Notes: generated from the letters alone by a model not told the origin. A DNA stretch of 14,990 nucleotides from DATFLK01 sp035267815 (GCA_035267815.1 DATFLK010000157.1:1-14990), one strand, 5' to 3'; numbered from the stretch's first letter, positions 6,751 to 14,193 are shown. Program-made: numbers and translations.

Positions 6751-8385
6751 ATGGCTGACGAACTTGCAACCCAAGAACAGGATATGCCGGTCGCCTCCGA
6801 GGGTGCCGTCTCCGGCGGCGCGTCGGCGGATCGGAAATTTGCCACCTTTGTACCCAAAAACCGCCCGCTAATCCTTGCTGTAGCCGGTCTTCTGGTGATG
6901 CTCGGATTCGTCAGCCTGGTCTGGTGGTCGGCCAGACCCGAGTACCGGATGCTGTACGGTAACCTGGGCGAGAAGCAGGCGGCGCAGGTGGCCGAATCAC
7001 TGCAGAAGCAGCATATCCCCTATCGACTGAAGGGCGGTAATGCCATCATGGTACCGGCCGACCAGCTCTACAGCGCCCGGCTGAAGCTGGCACAGGCGGG
7101 CGTGACACCACGCAACGGCGTCGGTTTCGAGTTGTTCGACAAATCCGATACATTCGGACTCTCCGATTTCGCCCAGAAGGTCAACTATCAACGTGCCCTG
7201 CAGGGCGAACTGGCGCGTACGATCGAGGTGTTGCCGCAGGTGTCGGCGGCACGCGTTCATCTGGTGTTGCCGAAGGACTCGGCCTTTGTCGAGAATCAGA
7301 AGAAGGCCAGCGCCTCGGTGATGGTCCAGCTCGTGGGCGGGAAGCGACTGCCGCGGGAGACGGTGCACGCGCTTCAGAATCTGGTGGCCAGCAGTGTGCC
7401 GCAACTGGATGCCAAGACCGTGACGGTGGTGGACAGTGCCGGCGAACTTCTCTCTTCGGACAAGGAGGAGAACTCCATGAACGCCGGACGCACCATCCAG
7501 GATGCGCAGACACGCATGGAGCGCCGGCTGGAGGCTCGCCTGAAGGGCATGCTCGAACAGATTGTCGGTGTCGGGCAGGCCGTGGTACGGGTGACGGCGA
7601 ACCTGGACCGGGAACAGGTGGACCAGCAGCGTCAGACTTTCAATCCGGACGAGGTGGCGGTGCGGAGCCAGCGTGAGAATACCGAGAGCCGGACCAGCAG
7701 TGCGAAGACAGCGGCCGGCGTGCCTGGAATCGCTTCCAATACCCCCGGTGCGAAACCGCAGGCCAACAAGCAGTCACAGGGCTCGGCCGAGAAGGCGAAC
7801 CACACCGAGCGCGTTACCAATTACGAGATCAGCTCGGTGAAGGAGCATCGTATTATTCCGAGCGGAAGCCTCAAGCGTCTATCGGTGGCGGTGATCGTTG
7901 GCGGCCATATGAAGAAGGAGAACGGCAAAGAGGTGTTCGTGCCGCGCAGCAAGCAGGAGCTGAAATCGATCGATTCACTGGTCCGCAACGCCGTGGGGTT
8001 TAATGTCGATCGGGGGGATTCGATCAATGTTCAGAGCATGCCGCTCATGGATGTCCATAGCAATGCGGACAGCAAGGCACTGGCCGATGCCAGCCGCAAG
8101 GCACTCTATTTCCATATTGCCAGCTATGTGTTGGCCGTACTGGCCCTGATGTTGATTGCATGGTTCATTCTGCGGCCATTGTCCAAGTTCCTGATGACTC
8201 AGCGTGCGCCATCCGCGCCGTCCGGTTCGGCCCGGGAAGAGGCCGATATGGCCATGGCTTCGGCCGCCCTGCCGGAGGGCAGCATGCCGCACCTTGAGGT
8301 GCAGAACAGTGCCAAGGAACTGGTGAGCAGCGATCCTGAGCGTGCGGCTCGGGTGCTGCAGCAATGGACCCGGGAGTCGGCATGA
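6751..8385 (+). CDS. fliF: Flagellar MS-ring protein FliF
   Basis: A 544-residue inner-membrane protein that oligomerises into the MS ring, the foundation of the basal body. It has two membrane segments, about 38-60 and about 452-474, with a large periplasmic region between. The first periplasmic part (about 60-230) is the YscJ/FliF ring-building domain, including LYGNLGEKQAAQV, GVGFELFDKSDTFGLSDFAQKVNYQRALQGELARTI and the VHLVLP block. The second (about 255-440) is the FliF C domain with a disordered, Ala/Ser/Gly-rich insert at 313-350. The cytoplasmic tail (about 521-542, ELVSSDPERAARVLQQW) is the FliG-binding helix. Length is typical. The start has only a weak AGGTG site and follows fliE by six bases. 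The stop overlaps fliG as ATGA. Confidence 0.97.
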   Translation: MADELATQEQDMPVASEGAVSGGASADRKFATFVPKNRPLILAVAGLLVMLGFVSLVWWSARPEYRMLYGNLGEKQAAQVAESLQKQHIPYRLKGGNAIMVPADQLYSARLKLAQAGVTPRNGVGFELFDKSDTFGLSDFAQKVNYQRALQGELARTIEVLPQVSAARVHLVLPKDSAFVENQKKASASVMVQLVGGKRLPRETVHALQNLVASSVPQLDAKTVTVVDSAGELLSSDKEENSMNAGRTIQDAQTRMERRLEARLKGMLEQIVGVGQAVVRVTANLDREQVDQQRQTFNPDEVAVRSQRENTESRTSSAKTAAGVPGIASNTPGAKPQANKQSQGSAEKANHTERVTNYEISSVKEHRIIPSGSLKRLSVAVIVGGHMKKENGKEVFVPRSKQELKSIDSLVRNAVGFNVDRGDSINVQSMPLMDVHSNADSKALADASRKALYFHIASYVLAVLALMLIAWFILRPLSKFLMTQRAPSAPSGSAREEADMAMASAALPEGSMPHLEVQNSAKELVSSDPERAARVLQQWTRESA

Positions 8386-9395
8386 ATCCCGACGATAAGA
8401 AGCTCGAGGGGCCCGACAAGGCTGCCATGTTTCTGCTCTCGATCGGCCCCGAATTGTCGGGGCCGATCATGCAGCATATGGATGACGATGGCCTGATGGA
8501 GATCGCCCGACGCATGCCGAAGGTGGGGCGTTTTGGGGGCGGGGTGCTGCACAAGGTGTTCGAGGAGTTCGAGGAGATGCATCAGTCGGGCGGTGGCATG
8601 ATGATGGCCAGTGCCGATGATGTCGAAAAGATGCTCAAGGATGTGGTGGATGGCCCGCGGCTGCAGCGCATCATGGAGAGCCTCAATGACAGCTCCTCTA
8701 CGCGTGTCCGCGTGTGGGACAGGCTCTCGCGCATGAAGCCGAAGGCGGTTTTCGCACTGATCCGGCATGAAAAACCGCAGACGATTGCCATCATTCTCGG
8801 TCATATCAATCCCGATCTGGCCAGCAGCATCATCGAGCTGTTGCCGGAGGAGATGCGGACATCGGTGGTGTTGCGGATGTCCAAGCTCGAAAGCGTTCCG
8901 ACCGATCTGATCCTCGATATCGAGGAGGCGCTGGATAAAGAGATGTCGGATGTGCAGGGCGGTTCCGGCCTGACCTTCGACGGTATGATTCGCGTGGTCG
9001 AGATCCTGAAGACGCTGGACAGCAACATTTCCAAGCCGATTCTCGAAAGCCTGCGGGAAAAGGATCCGGAGCTGTTTGAGCAGGTGGACAGCCAGTTGCT
9101 GGTCTTCGAGGACTTCACCAATCTCGATGATCGAGATATCCAGCAGGTTCTCAAGAATGTCTCGTCCGAGGACCTGGTCAAGGCGCTCAAAGGTGCATCC
9201 GAGGATCTGCGGGATCTCTTCTTCAAGAATATGTCGAGCCGTGCCGCCGATATCATGCGCGAAGATATGGAGGTGATGGGGCCACTCAAGGTCTCCGATG
9301 TCGAGTCCGCTCAGCGTACGGTGCTGGAAGTGGCCCGGAAGCTGGACGAGGAGGGGGCCATCACCCTCGGCCAGCAGGAAGATCTGGTGTATTAA
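8382..9395 (+). CDS. fliG: Flagellar motor switch protein FliG
   Basis: A 337-residue rotor protein that binds FliF by its N-terminal domain (about 8-95), FliM through its middle domain, and the stator through its C-terminal domain. The middle domain contains RHEKPQTIAIILGH (128-141), corresponding to the usual EHPQ motif but with Lys in place of His. The hinge that reads MFVF in many species is LLVFEDF (239-245). The torque-generating C-terminus is well conserved: SRAADIMREDMEVMGPLKVSDVESAQ (about 286-311) has the charged residues expected to face MotA. The ATG at 8382 overlaps the fliF TGA and has GGGAG five bases upstream. An in-frame ATG at 8364 would add six residues and is less likely. 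Confidence 0.97.
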   Translation: MNPDDKKLEGPDKAAMFLLSIGPELSGPIMQHMDDDGLMEIARRMPKVGRFGGGVLHKVFEEFEEMHQSGGGMMMASADDVEKMLKDVVDGPRLQRIMESLNDSSSTRVRVWDRLSRMKPKAVFALIRHEKPQTIAIILGHINPDLASSIIELLPEEMRTSVVLRMSKLESVPTDLILDIEEALDKEMSDVQGGSGLTFDGMIRVVEILKTLDSNISKPILESLREKDPELFEQVDSQLLVFEDFTNLDDRDIQQVLKNVSSEDLVKALKGASEDLRDLFFKNMSSRAADIMREDMEVMGPLKVSDVESAQRTVLEVARKLDEEGAITLGQQEDLVY

Positions 9396-10100
9396 ATGTC
9401 CTCGTTCCAGCTCGAGCCTCTCTCCCTCAAGGAGTTGCCGGACAGCATCGGTGCACGGGATTTCCCGTTCGATGAACTGTCCATGCCGGCATCGTCGGTA
9501 TCCGAGACGCCGGCGGCGCCGAGAAACCGCATCCAGGAGCTGGAACGGATGCTGGCCGACACCCAGGGGAAGGCTGCCGCGATAGAGCAGGAGGCCTACG
9601 ACAAGGCCTACGCCGCCGGCGAGAAGGCGGGCATGGCGCTGGGACAGAAACGGGCCGAACAGATTCTCGAACGCCTGCAGGCAGTGGTGGATGAGACCGA
9701 ACAGCAGATGGCCGAGATTCGGCATGCTGCCGGCGAAGCCGTGATCGACATGGCTGCCCAGCTCAGTGCATGGCTGATCGGTGAACTTTCGAAAGAGGAT
9801 CACTCGCGCCTTCTGGCGCTGGCGGAGAATACCGCGCACGGCTTGCCCCAACCCGAGGCTGTGAAGATCGCGGTCTCCCCGATGGATTTCGCTGATTTCG
9901 AGAAGTTGATGGAGGAGGGCGAACACCCCTATCCGCTGATTGCCGAGGATAGCGTGCCCGATGGCAAGGTGCGTGTTTTCAATCAGAGTCAGGATATCCT
10001 GGTCGATCCTTATGCCGCGTTGGCCGATGCAGTGGGCAGTCTCAAGTCGGCGCTGCTGACATCGCACGATCAGCAGGATGACGGCGGGAATCCGGCGTAA
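9396..10100 (+). CDS. fliH: Flagellar export apparatus protein FliH
   Basis: A 234-residue cytoplasmic regulator and stator-like arm of the export ATPase FliI. The N-terminal 45 residues are variable. A coiled coil follows (about 44-115) with small-residue repeats (AYDKAYAAGEKAGMALGQ, about 67-84) matching the GxxxG-type segment characteristic of FliH. The C-terminal domain (about 108-220) resembles V-type ATPase subunit E and FliH, with the VIDMAAQLSAWLIGEL helix and a terminal strand region DGKVRVFNQSQDILVDPYAALADAV. The ATG follows the fliG TAA with no gap; the best upstream purine stretch, AGGAAG, is rather distant, so coupling with fliG is likely. It is identified by structure and position; sequence conservation in this family is low. 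Confidence 0.9.
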   Translation: MSSFQLEPLSLKELPDSIGARDFPFDELSMPASSVSETPAAPRNRIQELERMLADTQGKAAAIEQEAYDKAYAAGEKAGMALGQKRAEQILERLQAVVDETEQQMAEIRHAAGEAVIDMAAQLSAWLIGELSKEDHSRLLALAENTAHGLPQPEAVKIAVSPMDFADFEKLMEEGEHPYPLIAEDSVPDGKVRVFNQSQDILVDPYAALADAVGSLKSALLTSHDQQDDGGNPA

Positions 10101-10101
10101 T

Positions 10102-11454
10102 ATGTCGAGCATGACCGGATCTGACCTCTGGGATAAATCGGCCCGGCAGCAGGCGCTGGCACAGCTGACCAGGAAGTCGGCCTATCCCGTGCGGGGACGT
10201 GTCCACAAGGTGGTGGGTCCGATGCTTGAGGCGAGCGGCCTGAGTGTCGAGGTGGGGCGTGCCTGCCGGGTTCAGCTCTCATCCAAACAGGATGTGGAGG
10301 CCGAGGTGGTCGGTTTTCGTGGCGATTACACGCTGTTGATGCCCGTAGGGCTGACACGCGGCATCGCCCCCGGCAATCCTGTGCAGCCGACACCGGGAGC
10401 GGCCTCGATCCATATCTCCGATGCCCTGCTGGGACGTGTGCTGGATGCCTGCGGTCGTCCGCTCGACGGCATGCCGCTGGCGCTCGAGGGCGAGCCTTTC
10501 CCGATTCACCGCCGGCCACCCAACCCGATGGCGCGCCAGCTGATTGATGAACCGATGCAGCTGGGCGTGCGGGCGCTGGATGCCTGTCTGACCATGGGGT
10601 GGGGACAGCGCATGGGGCTGTTCGCCGGTGCAGGTGTGGGCAAGAGCACCCTGCTTGGCATGCTGGCGCGCAACTCCGATGCCGAGATCAACGTCATCGC
10701 CCTGGTGGGCGAGCGCGGCCGCGAACTGAGGGAGTTTCTCGAACGCGCGCTCGGCGAAGAGGCGATGTCCCGCTGTATCGTCGTCGTGGCCACATCGGAT
10801 GCGCCGCCGCTGATGCGGGTGCGCGCAGCACTGGCGGCCACCACGATTGCCGAGGCGTTCCGCGACCGGGGGCGGCGGGTGATGCTGTTGATGGACAGTC
10901 TGACCCGTTTTTTGCAGGCCCAGCGCGAGATCGGCCTGATGCTCGGTGAGCCGCCGACCAGCAAGGGCTATACTCCATCCTGTTTTTCCATGCTGGCCGA
11001 ACTGATCGAACGCGCCGGTCCCGGGGATGGCGGGGGGAACCTGAGCGCGCTCTATACCGTTCTGGTCGAGGGTGATGATCTGACCGACCCTGTGGCCGAT
11101 GCGGCGCTGGCGGTGCTCGATGGCCATGTGGTGCTGGACAGGCGACTGGCCGAACGAGGGCACTTTCCTGCTATTCATATATTGGGAAGTGTCAGCCGCC
11201 TTGCCAATTCGTTGACTTCCCGCGATGTGCAAGGTGCGGCACGCTCCTTGCGAGAGGAGTTGGCACTGTTCGAGCGAATGGAGGATATGGTGAATATGGG
11301 TGCCTATGAACAGGGCAGCAACCCTCGGCTCGACCGGGTGATTGAACGCCTTCCGGCCATCCGGGAGTTTCTGACGCAGGATCCGGAGCATGCCACCTCT
11401 CTGAAGGAGGGGCAGTCGGCCCTGATCAGTCTGATGGAAGAGAATCATGGCTGA
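10102..11454 (+). CDS. fliI: Flagellum-specific ATPase FliI
   Basis: A 450-residue ATPase that energises substrate entry into the flagellar type III export gate. It has the F1-beta-like architecture. An N-terminal beta-barrel covers about 25-95. The catalytic domain has Walker A AGAGVGKST (175-183), the catalytic glutamate region GERGRE (203-208), Walker B VMLLMDS (260-266), and the conserved REIGLMLGEPPTSKGYTPS block (about 275-293). The C-terminal helical domain has SRDVQGAARSLREELA. Length is typical. The ATG at 10102, one base after the fliH stop, is preferred; an upstream in-frame ATG at 10078 would overlap fliH by 23 bases and add eight residues. The 3' end overlaps fliJ by eight bases. 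Confidence 0.97.
   Translation: MSSMTGSDLWDKSARQQALAQLTRKSAYPVRGRVHKVVGPMLEASGLSVEVGRACRVQLSSKQDVEAEVVGFRGDYTLLMPVGLTRGIAPGNPVQPTPGAASIHISDALLGRVLDACGRPLDGMPLALEGEPFPIHRRPPNPMARQLIDEPMQLGVRALDACLTMGWGQRMGLFAGAGVGKSTLLGMLARNSDAEINVIALVGERGRELREFLERALGEEAMSRCIVVVATSDAPPLMRVRAALAATTIAEAFRDRGRRVMLLMDSLTRFLQAQREIGLMLGEPPTSKGYTPSCFSMLAELIERAGPGDGGGNLSALYTVLVEGDDLTDPVADAALAVLDGHVVLDRRLAERGHFPAIHILGSVSRLANSLTSRDVQGAARSLREELALFERMEDMVNMGAYEQGSNPRLDRVIERLPAIREFLTQDPEHATSLKEGQSALISLMEENHG
11237..11252 (+). promoter_or_regulatory. Internal sigma-54-like sequence inside fliI
   Basis: CGGCACG, four bases, TTGC then G matches 14 of 16 positions of the -24/-12 consensus with correct spacing. It lies within the fliI codons for a conserved Ala-Arg-Ser-Leu-Arg stretch, about 200 bases before fliJ. 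It may be an internal promoter for fliJ and the MotE-like gene, or a by-product of codon choice. Confidence 0.25.
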
Positions 11455-11893
11455 TGATGCCCTGCCTCCGCACATGGTCCTCTCCAAACTTGAGGAGAAG
11501 GAGAAGGTGCGCCTGACCAACCGGCTTTCCGGGATCGTGGCGAAACGTGAAGAACTTCAGAAAGCGCTCGATCAGGCCCTCATACGCTTGGATAGTCTTG
11601 ATCGGCAGCGCAGGCAGGTCTTCTCCGGTGGTGCTAGGGCGGCGGAGTTGGTGGCACTGAACGCAGCCAGGCAGGAGCTGGTGGCGCTGACAGGAGCTAT
11701 CCATGAGCAGCTCGCCGAATTGGCCGGGAGCGAGAAGGAAGTGGTGCGTCAGATGCTTGCCTGTGAGAACAAGGCCAAGGTATATGCACGCGTGCAGCAG
11801 AAGCATGAGGCCCGGCAGGCACGACGGATGAGCCGTTCCGAACAGCAGAAACTGGATGATGTGATGGCACATCGCCGTATGCGCAGGAGTTGA
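11447..11893 (+). CDS. fliJ: FliJ-like flagellar export chaperone
   Basis: A 148-residue protein predicted to form a long antiparallel coiled coil, like FliJ, the central-stalk-like protein that sits in the FliI hexamer and cycles export chaperones. Charged helices run at about 11-60 (SKLEEKEKVRLTNRLSGIVA...) and 65-120, followed by a basic, Gln-rich tail (about 118-148, with KHEARQARRMSRSEQQKLDD). FliJ sequences diverge strongly, so the call rests on length, coiled-coil character and the position directly after fliI, with which it overlaps by eight bases. GGAAG lies six bases before the ATG at 11447. The TGA overlaps the next gene's possible ATG at 11893. Confidence 0.8.
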   Translation: MADDALPPHMVLSKLEEKEKVRLTNRLSGIVAKREELQKALDQALIRLDSLDRQRRQVFSGGARAAELVALNAARQELVALTGAIHEQLAELAGSEKEVVRQMLACENKAKVYARVQQKHEARQARRMSRSEQQKLDDVMAHRRMRRS

Positions 11894-11895
11894 TG

Positions 11896-12609
11896 ATGAA
11901 GCGCCGTTATATATTGAGTCTTCTGGTGATACTGACTGTCGCCGTCGTGGCCCGTCTGGCTGTTGCATTTTGGCCCGCATCGACCCCGATGCTGGCCTCT
12001 GCCAAAAAGATGACATCCATGGTGGCGGAGGCTCAGGAGAGCGGTACTGCGGCCGGGATGCAGGATCAGGCGACCGCTTCGTCGGCCCCGAATCCGGCAG
12101 ATGGCGGCCAGGTCAGGAAGAGGCCCGCCGGCAAGCCATCCTCGGGCGTGATTCCGGAGGCCGAGGCCTCGGTGTTCCCCGGGATTCCCGGCGACAACAT
12201 GACGCCGCAAGAGATCGAGGTTCTGAAATCCCTTCAGAAGATCAAGAAAAAGCTGGATACCCGTGCCAAAAAACTGGACTCCCGGCAGAAGGCTGCTGAA
12301 GAGGCGGAAGCAAGGGCCAAAAAGCGGATCGATCAGCTGGAGAAGCTGGAGGTCAATATCCAGGACCTTCTGCAGCAGGAGAAAACCATCCGTGACAAGA
12401 AGATCAAGCGGCTGGCTGCGGTTTACGATGGCATGAAGGCCCAGAAGGCAGCGCCAGTGGTCGCCAAGCTCGATCTGGCTACGGTGGTTCGGGTCTTCTC
12501 CAACATGAGCGAGAAGCAGGTAGGCAAGATTCTCGCCTACCTTCCGCCTGACGAGGCGGTGAAGATCAGCCGGGCCCTGACGGAGCGGATCGGTTCCCTG
12601 AACCAGTAG
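11896..12609 (+). CDS. MotE/FlbB-like protein with MgtE_N-type C-terminal domain
   Basis: A 237-residue protein with one N-terminal membrane anchor (about 5-26, ILSLLVILTVAVVARLAVAF). It continues with a Pro/Ala/Ser-rich linker (about 50-95), a strong coiled coil (about 107-165, LKSLQKIKKKLDTRAKKLD...) and a C-terminal helical domain (about 170-235, LDLATVVRVFSNMSEKQVGKILAYLPPDEAVKISRAL). The last part resembles the MgtE N-terminal domain and the C-terminus of MotE/FlbB flagellar proteins, which act at the periplasmic side of the motor as stator- or collar-associated factors. Such genes commonly follow fliJ. Start choice: AGGAG at 11885-11889 lies six bases before the ATG at 11896; the ATG at 11893 and TTG at 11890 are alternatives. 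It is the last gene of the operon, ending 26 bases before a terminator. Confidence 0.8.
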   Translation: MKRRYILSLLVILTVAVVARLAVAFWPASTPMLASAKKMTSMVAEAQESGTAAGMQDQATASSAPNPADGGQVRKRPAGKPSSGVIPEAEASVFPGIPGDNMTPQEIEVLKSLQKIKKKLDTRAKKLDSRQKAAEEAEARAKKRIDQLEKLEVNIQDLLQQEKTIRDKKIKRLAAVYDGMKAQKAAPVVAKLDLATVVRVFSNMSEKQVGKILAYLPPDEAVKISRALTERIGSLNQ

Positions 12610-12882
12610 TACTGCCCACAATCATTCGAGGTATGAAAAAGCACCCCGTGGGTTCCACCGGGTGCTTTTTTTGCCTATCCATCCCTTTTTGAATCTCTTC
12701 ATCTCCGAGCGTTGACGGGCCCATGCCCGGGAGGACATTCCTTTCCGATATTGCCGTCATCGGCCGGTGATCACGTCGATATGGGTTAGGTGATGACGGT
12801 CACCGCAAGGGTGTCGTGCAAGGCGCGATGTTGCGGATGTCCGAATCGGCAAGCGAAGCGGTTCGCCGGAAAAGGAGAGAAG
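12610..12882. other. Intergenic region between the flagellar operon and the beta-barrel gene
   Basis: About 270 bases with the operon terminator at its left end. The rest shows small dyads (for example GGTGA/TCACC around 12789-12804) but no clear sigma-54, sigma-28 or strong sigma-70 promoter. Since the terminator separates this region from the operon, the downstream pair of genes needs its own promoter, which I could not locate with confidence. Confidence 0.5.
12636..12672 (+). terminator. Rho-independent terminator of the flgB operon
   Basis: GCACCC (12641-12646) pairs with GGGTGC (12660-12665). After a C/C mismatch, GTGG pairs with CCAC around a three-base loop. Seven T residues follow (12666-12672) and five A residues precede (12636-12640), so it may also work weakly in the other direction. 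It starts 26 bases after the MotE-like stop codon. Confidence 0.9.
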
Positions 12883-13671
12883 ATGAGCGGGATCGTGAAG
12901 AGATGTCTTATGTGGGGAGTGGCCGTACTGCTGTGTCTGCCGTGTCAGATTGGGCGGGCGGATGCCGATACAAGCGGCATTTCGGCCAGTGTGGCCCCCT
13001 CGTTCTTCTCGGGCAGCTTCGGCACGGCCCATACGACCGATATCTACTATGTACCGGTCTATCTGAGGTACCGCACCGGCGATCTGCGCCTCAAGCTCAC
13101 CGTTCCCTATATCAGCGTGCGAAGCAACGGTGCTGTCGTGGCTGGCGGGACGGTGGTCGGCAAGGGAACGGGCGCTGCGACCACTACCAACAGCGGTCTC
13201 GGCGACATCTGGTTGCAGGGGAAATATATCCTGCACCATGTCGTGGGTGGCGTGGACTTTATCCCCTATGCAAAGGTGAAGTTCGGCACGGCATCCAGGG
13301 CCAAGGGGCTGGGTACGGGACAGGAAGATTACGAGTTCGGCATGGGTGTGCGCGGGCGATTGGGTGTGCGCACATTCCCCTTCGCCCGCGTCGGCTATCG
13401 CATCCTGGGTCAGCCCGCCAACGTCACACTGAATAATATTATGACATACAGGGCTGGCGTCAGCTATGCCGTCAATTATTCGAATGCCTTTACGGTGCTG
13501 TTTGCAGGCCGTCAGGCATCGCAACCGGGTTTCCAGGCAGCGGCCGATCTGATCGCCGCCTGGAATTATAACCTGCGTCGGGATTACGGGCTGCAGGCCT
13601 TTGGCGACAAGGGTCTAAGTAACGGCAGCCCGGATTACGGCGCGGGGATCAGCGTGCTGGTCCGCTTCTGA
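12883..13671 (+). CDS. Outer-membrane beta-barrel protein (MetA/phenol-degradation transporter-like)
   Basis: A 262-residue protein with a Sec signal peptide (about 1-28, hydrophobic core CLMWGVAVLLCLP, cleavage near RADA). The mature part has alternating amphipathic strands typical of a transmembrane beta-barrel: YYVPVYLRYRTG, LRLKLTVPYISVRS, the turn NSGLGDIWLQGKYIL, then FIPYAKVKFG, YEFGMGVRGRLG and FARVGYRILG. It ends in VLVRF with the C-terminal Phe used by BAM. The TVPY...SGLGD...KGLGTG...DY layout matches the 'transporter' family of putative outer-membrane channels related to MetA-type phenol-degradation proteins; the substrate is unknown. The ATG at 12883 is chosen for AAAGGAGAGAAG upstream and a proper signal peptide; the frame opens earlier at 12790 but that extension is Cys/Arg-rich. 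It is probably co-transcribed with the next gene, 23 bases downstream. Confidence 0.85.
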   Translation: MSGIVKRCLMWGVAVLLCLPCQIGRADADTSGISASVAPSFFSGSFGTAHTTDIYYVPVYLRYRTGDLRLKLTVPYISVRSNGAVVAGGTVVGKGTGAATTTNSGLGDIWLQGKYILHHVVGGVDFIPYAKVKFGTASRAKGLGTGQEDYEFGMGVRGRLGVRTFPFARVGYRILGQPANVTLNNIMTYRAGVSYAVNYSNAFTVLFAGRQASQPGFQAAADLIAAWNYNLRRDYGLQAFGDKGLSNGSPDYGAGISVLVRF

Positions 13672-13694
13672 GAAGCGAAAAAGGAGGATATACC

Positions 13695-14015
13695 ATGAAA
13701 CAGTACCGTACACATATCACAGGCATGTTGGCCGCGATTGGCTTGGCAATGACGGGCGTCGGTGCGGCCCAGGCGGCATCGGTTGTCGCGGCACCGGCGA
13801 ATACACCGACCGTGACGACGGCCGCGCCGGCAGCCACACCGAACGCCCCTGCCACAGCAGCAACGCCGACCGTGGCAGCTGCACCTGCGGCACCGACTCC
13901 TGTCAATGTGCCCAATGTTGAAGTAGCGGAGGTCGAGACGCCCGAGGTGGAGGCACCGGAGGTCGAAGCTCCGGAAGTGCAGACGCCGGATGTTCAGGTG
14001 CCGGAGATGGACTGA
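13695..14015 (+). CDS. Small exported Ala/Pro/Thr-rich protein with acidic pentapeptide repeats
   Basis: A 106-residue protein I do not recognise. A signal peptide (about 1-28, MLAAIGLAMTG core, cleavage near AQAA) is followed by a low-complexity Ala/Pro/Thr region (about 30-70), then about six tandem five-residue units of form V-[EQ]-x-[PA]-[ED] (about 75-104: VEVAE, VETPE, VEAPE, VEAPE, VQTPD, VQVPE). There are no cysteines and no lipobox. The product should be unstructured and strongly acidic at its end, in the periplasm or outside the cell. A strong AAGGAGGATA site precedes the ATG, and the gene follows the beta-barrel gene by 23 bases, so the two likely form one operon. A function is not assigned; a periplasmic spacer, a surface linker or a barrel partner are possibilities. 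Confidence 0.75.
   Translation: MKQYRTHITGMLAAIGLAMTGVGAAQAASVVAAPANTPTVTTAAPAATPNAPATAATPTVAAAPAAPTPVNVPNVEVAEVETPEVEAPEVEAPEVQTPDVQVPEMD
13917..14006 (+). repeat. 15-base coding repeat (about six units)
   Basis: Tandem 15-base units such as GAGGTCGAGACGCCC and GAGGTGGAGGCACCG encode the acidic pentapeptides. The units are diverged at third codon positions, which suggests the peptide is under selection, or that the repeat is old rather than newly expanded. Confidence 0.7.
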
Positions 14016-14046
14016 CCGTATTTGGTCCCATCGTCCGGTAGTATGC

Positions 14047-14076
14047 GAAGCCCCGCAGGTCTCCCTGCGGGGCTTC
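14047..14076 (+). terminator. Hairpin terminating the beta-barrel/repeat-protein operon
   Basis: GAAGCCCCGCAGG pairs perfectly with CCTGCGGGGCTTC around a four-base loop, 31 bases after the stop at 14015. The stem is very stable, but only a weak T-run follows, so it is an atypical intrinsic terminator or an mRNA 3'-end stabiliser. Confidence 0.65.
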
Positions 14077-14114
14077 TGCATCTCCTGTTGCCGTAACCCC
14101 TCGATCGGAAGAAT

Positions 14115-14137
14115 ATGCCGCCGGCCGGCATCTTTTT
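14115..14137 (+). terminator. Second hairpin with T-run (possible terminator)
   Basis: ATGCCG (14115-14120) pairs with CGGCAT (14126-14131), followed by a C and five T residues (14133-14137). The stem is short (six pairs), so this is a weaker, perhaps back-up, terminator. Confidence 0.4.
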
Positions 14138-14152
14138 CCTGGATGTCTATCC

Positions 14153-14191
14153 GGATTAATTCATAAATTATTGATTTATAACAATTAATCC
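14153..14191. promoter_or_regulatory. 39-base AT-rich inverted repeat
   Basis: GGATTAATT (14153-14161) and AATTAATCC (14183-14191) are exact reverse complements. Inside them ATAAAT and ATTTAT form a second dyad. The element ends three bases before the sigma-54 -24 element and spans an IHF consensus. It may be a regulator-binding site, a DNA-bending site, or both. Confidence 0.55.
14164..14176 (-). promoter_or_regulatory. IHF-binding consensus
   Basis: On the minus strand AATCAA, four bases, TTA matches WATCAANNNNTTR at all fixed positions. It lies between about -56 and -44 relative to the predicted sigma-54 start (near 14220), the usual place for IHF to bend DNA and bring an upstream activator to the polymerase. 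The AT-rich setting raises the chance of a random match. Confidence 0.5.
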
Positions 14192-14193
14192 TA

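Noticed and set aside
6749..6770. TGGC...TTGCA at the fliF start resembling a sigma-54 promoter
   Set aside because: GG and GC are 11 bases apart, not the strict 10, and the element covers the fliF start codon.
9085..9100. TGG-N10-TTGCT-like sequence within fliG
   Set aside because: Spacing is right but the -24 element reads TGGACA instead of TGGCAC; it sits inside conserved coding sequence with no gene start nearby.
8199..10112. A 637-codon open frame on the minus strand opposite fliG and fliH
   Set aside because: The plus strand encodes unmistakable FliG and FliH; the antisense product is low-complexity His/Leu/Arg-rich sequence.
11260..11276. TGGCACT...GAGC sequence in fliI
   Set aside because: The -24 part is good but the -12 part lacks TTGC; judged incidental.
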